Assembly: GCA_019239425.1 (NCBI GenBank)
Contig: JAFAZX010000064.1
Span: 248,001 to 312,000 of the forward strand
From: Acidobacteriota bacterium
GTDB lineage: Bacteria; Acidobacteriota; Blastocatellia; Pyrinomonadales; Pyrinomonadaceae
Direction of reading: 5' to 3'
DNA: 64,000 nucleotides
The notes below the pieces were generated by a model. It worked only from the letters and a program-made list of their open reading frames with translations, searched no databases and was not told the DNA's origin. Below, piece after piece: positions 57,169-64,000 of the stretch; position 1 is the first letter of the stretch; each line of letters opens with the position of its first letter. Position numbers and translations under genes: made by a program.

Positions 57169-59349
57169 TCAAGACTTTGCGCCGCAGTCGTTGAACAGGA
57201 TGAGGGCGCTGTCGGAGGCGCTCTCGGTGACGGCGAGGTCGGGGCGGCCGTCGCCGTTGAAGTCCCCGACGGCCAGCCCGCGCGGGTACGCGCCGACCTT
57301 GAAGACGACCTGCGCGCCGAAGCCGCCGCGCCCGTCGCCTTTGAAGACCGAAACCGTGCCCGCGCCGGAGTTAGTCACGGCGAAGTCGCCGCGGCCGTCG
57401 CCGTCGAAGTCTGCGGCGGCGACCGCGTATGGAAACTTCGCGGCCTCGTAGACGCGCGCCACCGTCGGCCCCTGCTTGCCGTTGCCGTAGAGGAGCGTCA
57501 CGTTGCTCGGGCCGTAGTTGGCGACGACGATGTCCGCGTGACCGTCCCGGTCGAGGTCACCGACTCCGACCGCCGTCGGTGCCGGCCCGACGGCGCGCGT
57601 GACCGGCTCGCCGAAACGGCCGCGCCCGTCGCCGTAGAGCACCGACACGCCCTGCGTCTTCGTGCTCGCCGTCACCAGATCGAGATTGCCGTCTTCGTCG
57701 AGGTCTGCGGCGGCGATGTCCAGAGCCCTCTTCGCCGTGGCGTAGGGAACGGCCTTCTCAAAGCCGCCGCGACCGTCGCCGATGAGCACGGAGGCGGAGT
57801 TGCCGATGTCGTCGGCCGTCGCGAGGTCTGGGTGTCCGTCGCGGTTGAAGTCCGCGGCGACCATCGCGCGCGGGCCGCGGCCGACCTCGAACGTGCCGGC
57901 CTGCTTCAGTGTGCCGCGGCCGTCGTTGAGCAGAACGATGACGGTGTCGTGCACCGTGTCCGCGACGGCCGCGTCCGTGTCGCCGTCGCCGTCGAAATCC
58001 GCGGCCGCGACCGCCGCCGGCTTGCCGCCGACCTTGATCGTCGTCGGCGCGCCGAAGCCGCCCGCGCCTTGAGAAAGCAGCAGCGCCACGTCGCCGCTGT
58101 TGAGTCCCGTCACGACCACGTCCTTCTTGCCGTCGCCGTTGAAGTCCGCGGCGGCGAGTGCCCAGGCGCTCTCGACCGCCTTGAACTCGCGCCCCGCGCC
58201 GAAGCGCCCGCGGCCGTCGCCGGGCAGCAGCATGACGTTGCCGGTGCTCGTGTCCGAGACGAGCAGGTCGGTCTTGCCGTCGCCGTCGAAGTCGGCCGCG
58301 GCCGCGGCGTGCGGCGTCGTGCCAACGGGGAAGTCCGTCTTCGCCCCGAGCCGTCGGCCCGCGATGGAGAGGAAGACCGAGACGCTCTCGGCGTTGTCGT
58401 TGAGGGCGGCCACGTCGGCGCGGCCGTCGCCGTCGAAGTCCGCGAGCGTGATGGAGGCGGGGTTCTTGACGACCGCGTAACTCAGGGCGGCTGCGAAGCG
58501 CCCGCCGCCCGCGTTCATGAAGACCGCGGCGTCCGACGAGCCGTAATTAGCGACGGCGAGGTCGCGCCGTTTGTCGCCGTCGAAGTCGAAGTCTGTGAGG
58601 GCCGAAGGCGTCGCGCCGGCCGTGTAACTCTCCGCGATGGAGAATCGACCGCGGCCGTCGCCGCGCAGCAGCGTGACGGTGCTCGAAGCGGAGTTCGCGA
58701 CCGCCAGGTCAAGCTTCGAGTCGCCGTCGAAGTCGGCCGCCCTGACGGCGAAGGGGCTCGCGCCCGAGGCGTAAGTCTGCGCCGCGCCGAAGCCGCCGCG
58801 GCCGTCGCCGAGCATGACGGTGACGTTGTCAGACTTCGAGTTGGCGACGGCGAGGTCGGGCCGTTTGTCGCCGTCGAAGTCCGCGAGTGTGACCGAGAGC
58901 GGCGCGCCGCCGACCTTATAGGCGCCGCCGCTGCGGAAGTCTATGCCGCCGACGTTGAAGAGCACCGAGACGTTGTTCGAGCCCGAGTTGGCGACGACCA
59001 GGTCGGGCCGTTTGTCGCCGTCCAGGTCGCCCGCGGCCAGCGCGCGCGGCACGGCGCCCGCGGCGTAACTCTTAACCTTCGGCTGGCCCGTGCGCGCGAA
59101 GAGGATTACGGTCACGCTGCCGCTGCCGCTGTCGGCCGTGGCGAGGTCGGGCAGGCCGTCGCCGTTGAAGTCGGCGACGACCGCCGCGACCGGCTCGTGC
59201 CCCACGGAGAGACGCGGGCCGTTTGTGAACGAGGGCGCGCGACACGGAGCGACCGTCGCCAGAGCGCGCGGCGCGAAGGCTTGGGCTAACAGGAGTATTG
59301 AGACGAGCGCGGCGGCGCGGGGCGTCGTTCTGCGGACGTATGTTTTCAT
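57169..59349 (-). CDS. Secreted FG-GAP/VCBS repeat protein (14 repeats)
   Basis: 726 aa. Signal peptide (AAALVSILLLAQAFAPRALA), then 14 repeats of about 48 residues, each with a D-[FL]-[DN]-x-D-x-x-x-D calcium-binding loop (for example DFNGDGLPDLATADSG, DFDGDGKTDLLVSDTS, DFNGDGRPDLAVTESA). Fourteen repeats suggest two seven-bladed beta-propellers. Related integrin-alpha-like proteins mediate extracellular binding; no catalytic domain is present. It is followed on the same strand by the LTD protein 317 bp away. Confidence 0.9.
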   Translation of the reverse strand: MKTYVRRTTPRAAALVSILLLAQAFAPRALATVAPCRAPSFTNGPRLSVGHEPVAAVVADFNGDGLPDLATADSGSGSVTVILFARTGQPKVKSYAAGAVPRALAAGDLDGDKRPDLVVANSGSNNVSVLFNVGGIDFRSGGAYKVGGAPLSVTLADFDGDKRPDLAVANSKSDNVTVMLGDGRGGFGAAQTYASGASPFAVRAADFDGDSKLDLAVANSASSTVTLLRGDGRGRFSIAESYTAGATPSALTDFDFDGDKRRDLAVANYGSSDAAVFMNAGGGRFAAALSYAVVKNPASITLADFDGDGRADVAALNDNAESVSVFLSIAGRRLGAKTDFPVGTTPHAAAAADFDGDGKTDLLVSDTSTGNVMLLPGDGRGRFGAGREFKAVESAWALAAADFNGDGKKDVVVTGLNSGDVALLLSQGAGGFGAPTTIKVGGKPAAVAAADFDGDGDTDAAVADTVHDTVIVLLNDGRGTLKQAGTFEVGRGPRAMVAADFNRDGHPDLATADDIGNSASVLIGDGRGGFEKAVPYATAKRALDIAAADLDEDGNLDLVTASTKTQGVSVLYGDGRGRFGEPVTRAVGPAPTAVGVGDLDRDGHADIVVANYGPSNVTLLYGNGKQGPTVARVYEAAKFPYAVAAADFDGDGRGDFAVTNSGAGTVSVFKGDGRGGFGAQVVFKVGAYPRGLAVGDFNGDGRPDLAVTESASDSALILFNDCGAKS

Positions 59350-59515
59350 CTACCGGGGAATGCCTCGGCGGGAGGCGGGTTGGACTGCGAACACGCCGCT
59401 CATCATGTCATCCGCGGCGCGACGAAGCAAGGCCGGACGGGTGTCTGAGTCAACCTTGAGTATTGCATTGACTCGACCGACGCAAGTATTCTGAACGTCC
59501 TTCGCAACGGACGCG

Positions 59516-60427
59516 ATGTCCAGCCGAACGCCCTTTGTGACAGTTATCGTGCCCGTGTGGAACGACGCCGGGGGGCTATCCCAATGCCTCCGCGCGCTCG
59601 AAGGGCAGACCTACCCCGAACACCTCTACGAAGTCCTCGTCGTCGACAACGATTCCGAAGAACCGGTCGCCCCCATCGTCGCGCGCCACGGCCGCGCGGA
59701 GCTGTTGCGCGAGGTCAGCCCCGGCTCATACGCGGCGAGGAACGCGGGGCTCGCGCAGGCGCGCGGCGAGGTCGTCGCCTTCACCGACGCGGACTGTCTG
59801 CCCGCGCCCGACTGGATAGAGAAGGGCGTCGGGCGGCTCACGCGCGGCGGCGGGCGTTTGGTCGTCGCGGGGAAGGTCGAGGTGTACGCGCCCGCGGCGC
59901 GGCCGAACGCCGTCGAGCAGTTCGAGGTGCTCTTCGCCCTCGCGCAGAGGGAGTTCGTCGGGAGGTACAGGTTCGGCGCGACCGCGAACCTCTTCGCTTA
60001 CCGCGAAGCTTTCGCGCGGGTCGGCCCCTTCCTCGCGGAGGTCAAGTCCGGCGGCGACCTCGAATGGGGGCGGAGGGCCGCGGGCCGCGGCTACCGGCTT
60101 GAGTACGCCGAAGAGACTCGCGTCCGCCACCCGGCGCGCGACTCCCTGTCGCAGCTCTATTCGAAGTCGGTGCGCGTCGCGGGCGGACTCCACGACCTGC
60201 GGCGCATCAAGGGGCGCGCCTACCTTGAGTTCGACCGCGGGCTGCTGTGGGAGCTGCTGCCGCCGGTCAGAACTGTCGCGCGGACGCTGCGCGAGCCGAG
60301 GCTGAGTCGCCGGCGCGACCGCGTGAAGGTCTGCGCCGTGCTGCTGTTCGTCAGGTACGTGCAGGCCTTCGAAAGGCTGCGCCTCGCCCTCCCGAAGCTA
60401 TGGAGTCGTCACACCACGGCCCGCTGA
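59516..60427 (+). CDS. Glycosyltransferase family 2
   Basis: 303 aa. GT-A fold: VTVIVPVWNDAGGLSQCLRAL, EVLVVDNDSEEP, RNAGLAQARGEVVAFTDADCLP with the DxD metal motif, and AVEQFEVLFAL, GGDLEWGRRAAGRGYRL. C-terminal amphipathic helices (VKVCAVLLFVRYVQAFERL) suggest membrane association. Likely transfers a sugar in exopolysaccharide or O-antigen-type assembly. Overlaps the next GT by 28 bp. Confidence 0.9.
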   Translation: MSSRTPFVTVIVPVWNDAGGLSQCLRALEGQTYPEHLYEVLVVDNDSEEPVAPIVARHGRAELLREVSPGSYAARNAGLAQARGEVVAFTDADCLPAPDWIEKGVGRLTRGGGRLVVAGKVEVYAPAARPNAVEQFEVLFALAQREFVGRYRFGATANLFAYREAFARVGPFLAEVKSGGDLEWGRRAAGRGYRLEYAEETRVRHPARDSLSQLYSKSVRVAGGLHDLRRIKGRAYLEFDRGLLWELLPPVRTVARTLREPRLSRRRDRVKVCAVLLFVRYVQAFERLRLALPKLWSRHTTAR

Positions 60428-61356
60428 GAGGCCCGCTCGTCTCGGTCATCCTGCCGGTCTACAACCGCGCCGGGTGGGTCGCGCGTGCCGTCGAGAGCGT
60501 GCTGACGCAGACGCACCGGCCGCTTGAGCTGCTGGTCGTGGACGACGGCTCGACCGACGACACGCGCCGCGTGCTGGAAGAGTTCGGCGCGCGCATCACC
60601 GTCCACGCGCAGGCGCACGCGGGGGCCGAGGCGGCGCGCAACCTCGGGCTGAAGCACGCGCGCGGCCAGTTCGTCGCCTTCATAGACTCGGACGACTTCT
60701 GGTACGAGGATCGTTTGAGCAGGCAGTTGCCGCTCTTCGAAAGGCCGGAGGTGGGGGTGGTCTTCGGGAACGCCGTGCTGGTAGATTACCGCGCGGCGGA
60801 GAAGCTGCGCCTGAGGCAGACCTTCTTCGACCGCGTCCGCCCGAGCCGCGGGCGCGTCACCGGCGAGCTGGCGCGCGGGTGCTTCTTACCCTTCTCGTCG
60901 GTGATTGTGAGGCGCGAGCTTCTGGCCGGCGCGGGCGGCTTCACGCGGGGGCGCGTGGCCGCCGACTACTTGAAATGGGTCGAGATGTCGGTCGGGTGTG
61001 AGTTCGACTACGTCGAGACGCCGGTCTTTGAGTACGCCATCCACGCGGGCGGCCTCAGTCACGACCTCGTCGAGACGCTCGAGGATCGCATCGAGGCTTT
61101 CAAGGAGATGCTGGCGCGGAACACGGACGGGAAACTCGATGCGGTGCTCCGACGCATCCTCTTCAACCTGGCCCTGAGCCTGCGCGTGGCGCGCGCGCGC
61201 CGGGGTTTAGAATCGGCGCGCGCGCCGTTCGTGCCGGCCGCGACGAGAGGCGAGCGTTTGAGCTGGTCTCTCAAGTTCGCGCGCGACCAGCTAATGACGC
61301 GTGGCCGCTGGTGGTTCACAAGGATGCGACGTCGTAGCGGGTGGTGGAAAGGATGA
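60400..61356 (+). CDS. Glycosyltransferase family 2 (second)
   Basis: 318 aa. VSVILPVYNRAGWVARAVES, LLVVDDGSTDDTRRV, ARNLGLKHARGQFVAFIDSDDFW with DSDD, then FLPFSSVIVRRELLAGAGGF and an Arg-rich C-terminus. Start ATG 60400 lies within the preceding GT gene (28-bp overlap), so the two are coupled. The last residues (GWWKG) and the stop codon are encoded in the left arm of inverted repeat D. Confidence 0.88.
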   Translation: MESSHHGPLRGPLVSVILPVYNRAGWVARAVESVLTQTHRPLELLVVDDGSTDDTRRVLEEFGARITVHAQAHAGAEAARNLGLKHARGQFVAFIDSDDFWYEDRLSRQLPLFERPEVGVVFGNAVLVDYRAAEKLRLRQTFFDRVRPSRGRVTGELARGCFLPFSSVIVRRELLAGAGGFTRGRVAADYLKWVEMSVGCEFDYVETPVFEYAIHAGGLSHDLVETLEDRIEAFKEMLARNTDGKLDAVLRRILFNLALSLRVARARRGLESARAPFVPAATRGERLSWSLKFARDQLMTRGRWWFTRMRRRSGWWKG

Positions 61357-61434
61357 AGGATGAAGGCGGAAGGATGAAGGGGAGAGAATCTTTACTTCAT
61401 CCCTTATCCTTCATCCTTCATCCTTTCCACACCC
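61341..61434. repeat. Inverted repeat, family D (stop codons of both flanking genes inside it)
   Basis: Left arm GGAAAGGATGAAGGATGAAG (from 61346) and right arm CTTCATCCTTCATCCTTTCC, built of the unit GGATGAA. The convergent genes both end in its arms, each finishing ...WKG then TGA. Confidence 0.85.
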
Positions 61435-62623
61435 CCGCGCGCACGCACAGCGAGCGGAAGGCTTCGAGGAATCGCTCCGGGTTGTGCGTTCTGTTGACCC
61501 ACGCGCGCCCCTCGCTGCCCAGCCGCGCGCGCGCCTCGCCGTCGCTGAGGAGTCTTCCGACGGCTTCGGCGAAGTGCGGCAGCGATGCGCGCCCGTCGCC
61601 GTCCCAGCGGCCGACGTAGATGCCGAAGCGCGACACGACTTCGTCAGGGTTCTGGCAACTGACGACGGGCGTCTCACAGGACAGGGCTTCGAGTATACTC
61701 ATCCCCATCGATTCGTGAATCGAGGTGTTGACGAGCATCCACGCGGAAGAGAGCAGGCGCGACTTCTCCGCGCCGTCTAAGTGCCCCGGCAGCCGCACGT
61801 TGGGCGGCAGGCGCTCCGGCCGCCAAGCGCCTTCGCCTTCGAAGTGGTTGTGACCGAGGAGCAGAAACTCGACCTCGGGGAATCGCCCCGCCAGCTCGGC
61901 GAACAGCCAGGGGCGTTTAATCGGGTCGTGTCGGCCGAGGAAGATGACGCGCGGCCGCTCGCTCTTCGACCCGCCGGTCGGTTCAAGGTCGAGGGGGTTC
62001 GGGAGTGTGTAGACCTCCGGCGCTTTAACGCCGTAGGCGCCGGGCACCTTCCCGGCGAGATGCGTGGACTGCGCCGCGAACAGCACCCGGCGCGCGAGCA
62101 GGCGCGAGGCCCTGACGATTCGACCGAGCGACTTGCAGTCGATTTCGTCGATGCCCTGCGGGCGCTCGCCCTCCGCGCCGGGGATGCGGAGGGTGTCTAT
62201 CTTGCGCACGTCCTCCGGCGTCCTCGGGTCGCGCACCCACACGACGATGGGAGTCCGCGGCAGAGCGCCCGCGAAGAAGCGGAAGCCGGGGCGGTAGTCG
62301 ATCATCAAGAGCAGGTCGGGGCTGACTGCTCTCACGAAGGGGATGTCCGACAGCCGCCCGCGCCCGCGCGTAATGAGCGGCGTGTTGTGGACGCGCCCGC
62401 CGCCGGCCGCGCGCGGGAGCGTCCGGTTGAGGAAGACCGCCTCGAAGCCGAGCTCGGGATGTTCGTTGAAGAGGAGCGCGACCTGCCGCGCGGCCCAGCC
62501 GAAGCCGCCGAAGCCGCCGACCTCGCGCCCAAAAAACTCGTTGGCGACGATGCCAACTTTGATAGACTTGTAAGTGTCTCGGGAAGTCTTCACGGCCTGC
62601 AACGCCCGAGCGCAAATATACAT
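61418..62623 (-). CDS. Glycosyltransferase family 1/4 (first)
   Basis: About 401 aa. GT-B type: VGIVANEFFGREVGGFGGFGW at the N-terminal Rossmann domain, RPRVIFLGRHDPIKRP at the second domain start, LLLGHNHFEGEG, and the sugar-nucleotide site HESMGMSILEALSCETPVVSC (E-x7-E-like). The start is uncertain: ATG 62623, GTG 62629 or GTG 62593, because the divergent GT begins at 62648 with only ~24 bp between. The C-terminus VWKG is encoded by the repeat arm. Confidence 0.87.
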   Translation of the reverse strand: MYICARALQAVKTSRDTYKSIKVGIVANEFFGREVGGFGGFGWAARQVALLFNEHPELGFEAVFLNRTLPRAAGGGRVHNTPLITRGRGRLSDIPFVRAVSPDLLLMIDYRPGFRFFAGALPRTPIVVWVRDPRTPEDVRKIDTLRIPGAEGERPQGIDEIDCKSLGRIVRASRLLARRVLFAAQSTHLAGKVPGAYGVKAPEVYTLPNPLDLEPTGGSKSERPRVIFLGRHDPIKRPWLFAELAGRFPEVEFLLLGHNHFEGEGAWRPERLPPNVRLPGHLDGAEKSRLLSSAWMLVNTSIHESMGMSILEALSCETPVVSCQNPDEVVSRFGIYVGRWDGDGRASLPHFAEAVGRLLSDGEARARLGSEGRAWVNRTHNPERFLEAFRSLCVRAGVWKG

Positions 62624-62647
62624 GAGCACGAAACGGAAGCCACCCGC

Positions 62648-63781
62648 ATGCGCATCTGCATCGTTAAGACAGGCCCACTCACCTACTCAGAAACCTTCAT
62701 CGGCCAACGCGTCAGAGACCTGCCGGCCGAGACGACGCTCATCCACAACTGGCCGCCCTGGCGCGCCGAAGCGTCGCGCTGGGAGAAGACGCTGGCGGGC
62801 CGCGCGTACTACCGCGCGCTCGGCCTGCTCCGCCCGCGCGCCTACCGCCGGCGCATCGACGAGGCGTACCGGAAAATCTTCGAACGCGAGCGGGCGGACG
62901 TAGTGCTCGCCGAGTACGGCCCGACCGGCCTGTTCGTCATGGGCGCGTGCCGGAGACTCGGCCTGCCGCTCTTCGTCACTTTCCACGGGTACGACGCGAG
63001 CCGGCGCAACACCCTGCGGCGCTTCGGAAAGGAGTACCCGGAGCTGTTCCGGCAGGCGGCCGGCATCTTCGCCGTGTCGCGCGTGATGAGGGAGAGGCTC
63101 ATCGAATTCGGCGCGCCGGACGAGCGAGTGCATTACGTCACGACGGGCGCGAACTGCGAGCTGTTCGACGGCGCAGACCCCGCGTCTGCGCCGCCGCTCG
63201 TCGTCGCCGCCGGGCGCTTCGTCGAGAAGAAGGCGCCGCACCTGACGCTCGAGGCCTTCGCGCGCGTGCTGCGCGAGTGCCCCGACGCGAGGCTGCGCAT
63301 GATAGGCCAGGGGCCTCTGCTCAGGCGCTGCCGCAAACTCGCCGCGCGCCTCTCAATCGCGCACGCGGTGACGTTCACGGGGAGCCTGCCGCACGAAGCG
63401 GTCGCCGCGGAGATGCGCCGCGCGCGACTCTTCGTGCAGCACTCCGTCCGTGCCGAGTCGGGCGACAGCGAGGGCACGCCGGTCTCCATACAGGAGGCGG
63501 GCGCCGCGGGCCTGCCCGTCGTCTCGACGCGCCACGCGGGCATCCCCGAAGTGGTCGTCGAAGGAGAGACGGGACTGCTCGTCGACGAAGGCGACGTCGG
63601 AGGGATGGCGCGGCGGATGATACGGCTCTTGCGAGACCCGGCCCACGCCGCGCGCCTCGGCGAAGCGGGACGGCGCCGCGTCCGCGAGCACTTCTCTTCG
63701 TCGAGTTGTGCCGAGCGTCAGTTGGAGATCATCGAGAGGACACTCGCCGCCCGCCACGCAGGTCAGTACCAGCTGAGGTAG
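62648..63781 (+). CDS. Glycosyltransferase family 1/4 (second)
   Basis: 377 aa. MRICIVKTGPLTYSETFIGQ, LFVTFHGYDASRRNTL, AGIFAVSRVMRERLIEFGAP, LVVAAGRFVEKKAPHLTLEA, LRMIGQGPLLRRC, and GDSEGTPVSIQEAGAAGLPVVSTRHAGIPEVV show a GT4-type retaining transferase. Divergently arranged with the preceding GT. Part of a cluster for surface polysaccharide. The ORF is open far upstream but those residues are antisense to the neighbour. Confidence 0.9.
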   Translation: MRICIVKTGPLTYSETFIGQRVRDLPAETTLIHNWPPWRAEASRWEKTLAGRAYYRALGLLRPRAYRRRIDEAYRKIFERERADVVLAEYGPTGLFVMGACRRLGLPLFVTFHGYDASRRNTLRRFGKEYPELFRQAAGIFAVSRVMRERLIEFGAPDERVHYVTTGANCELFDGADPASAPPLVVAAGRFVEKKAPHLTLEAFARVLRECPDARLRMIGQGPLLRRCRKLAARLSIAHAVTFTGSLPHEAVAAEMRRARLFVQHSVRAESGDSEGTPVSIQEAGAAGLPVVSTRHAGIPEVVVEGETGLLVDEGDVGGMARRMIRLLRDPAHAARLGEAGRRRVREHFSSSSCAERQLEIIERTLAARHAGQYQLR

Positions 63782-63807
63782 CGCCTGGCACCGACCGCTG
63801 TGGCGTC

Positions 63808-64000
63808 TCACGCTTCCTCGTCCGGTTCTTGCGCGTGCCGGACGAAGCCCGCCTCGACAAGAATCGAAAGTATCAACTCGGCGTTCTGCTCCGCGGTGCG
63901 GCCGACCGTGTCGATGACGAGTTCGGGGCTGGGCGGCGGCTCGTACGGGTCGTCAACGCCGGTGAAGTTCTTGAGCCTGCCTTCGCGCGCGAGGGCGTAC
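63808..64000 (-). CDS. cysC: Adenylylsulfate kinase (CysC-like), C-terminal part
   Basis: Only the last ~64 residues are in the window: YALAREGRLKNFTGVDDPYE, then PPPSPELVIDTVGRTAEQNA, then a tail ending EPDEEA and TGA (63808). KNFTGVDDPYE...PELVIDT is the conserved CysC region after the APS-binding site, which makes PAPS from APS and ATP. Whether it is a stand-alone kinase or the C-terminal part of a CysN-CysC or Sat-CysC fusion cannot be seen. Beside polysaccharide genes, it could supply PAPS for polymer sulfation. Confidence 0.85.
   Translation of the reverse strand, partial: YALAREGRLKNFTGVDDPYEPPPSPELVIDTVGRTAEQNAELILSILVEAGFVRHAQEPDEEA

Overview
The window is GC-rich, densely coded bacterial chromosome, most likely Acidobacteriota (Blastocatellia/Pyrinomonadales-like). 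The main clues are two PadR-regulated 'ADOP' permeases (about 890 aa MacB/FtsX-type proteins with an N-terminal PadR-associated helical domain), a 1201-aa TonB-dependent receptor with a carboxypeptidase-regulatory-like N-terminal domain, many small secreted proteins and long intergenic inverted repeats. This placement is inference from gene families; no rRNA or tRNA gene is visible.

Layout. 1-1348: 3' part of a GH43-like glycosidase. 1332-7913 (minus): a peptide-export operon made of a previously hidden 46-aa repeat peptide gene, an HlyD-like adaptor, a C39-peptidase ABC transporter and a second ABC transporter that stops at its H-loop. 8030-14687: a TPR protein, a secreted HELGH metallopeptidase and the TonB receptor. 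14875-17760: an in-frame fusion of a Hanks-type Ser/Thr kinase with a complete UvrD/PcrA-type helicase. 17776-25680: DJ-1-like protein, SRPBCC protein, NuiA-like nuclease inhibitor, PhoR/PhoB-like two-component pair, methyltransferase, PilZ protein, small secreted protein, SET protein and YihY membrane protein. 25824-31306: two cobalamin-binding radical SAM enzymes, a nucleotidyltransferase-like protein coupled to an EEP phosphatase, and an M15-like peptidase. 31419-36036: a Cpx-like envelope-stress locus (histidine kinase, regulator, Spy/CpxP-like protein, LolA-like protein, ECF sigma factor) with two matching CpxR-type operators. 36229-42394: two PadR-ADOP modules facing each other. 42514-50688 (minus): ATP-grasp, alpha-E and transglutaminase genes followed directly by urease genes ureFDABC-G without ureE. 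50829-53763: MarR, QorB-like, YceI and pirin. 53858-59349: two large secreted proteins. 59516-64000: four glycosyltransferases and the end of a cysC-like gene.

The observations I rate highest are the kinase-helicase fusion; the 46-aa peptide with two VK[TS]KVKAG...NH[NS]Q repeats upstream of a C39/HlyD/ABC exporter; the paired TTTAC operators with identical 10/22-bp spacing in the Cpx-like locus; promoters that place the PadR and MarR start codons at the predicted +1; and a family of six roughly 75-bp inverted repeats. All calls come from reading the sequence; no database search was possible.
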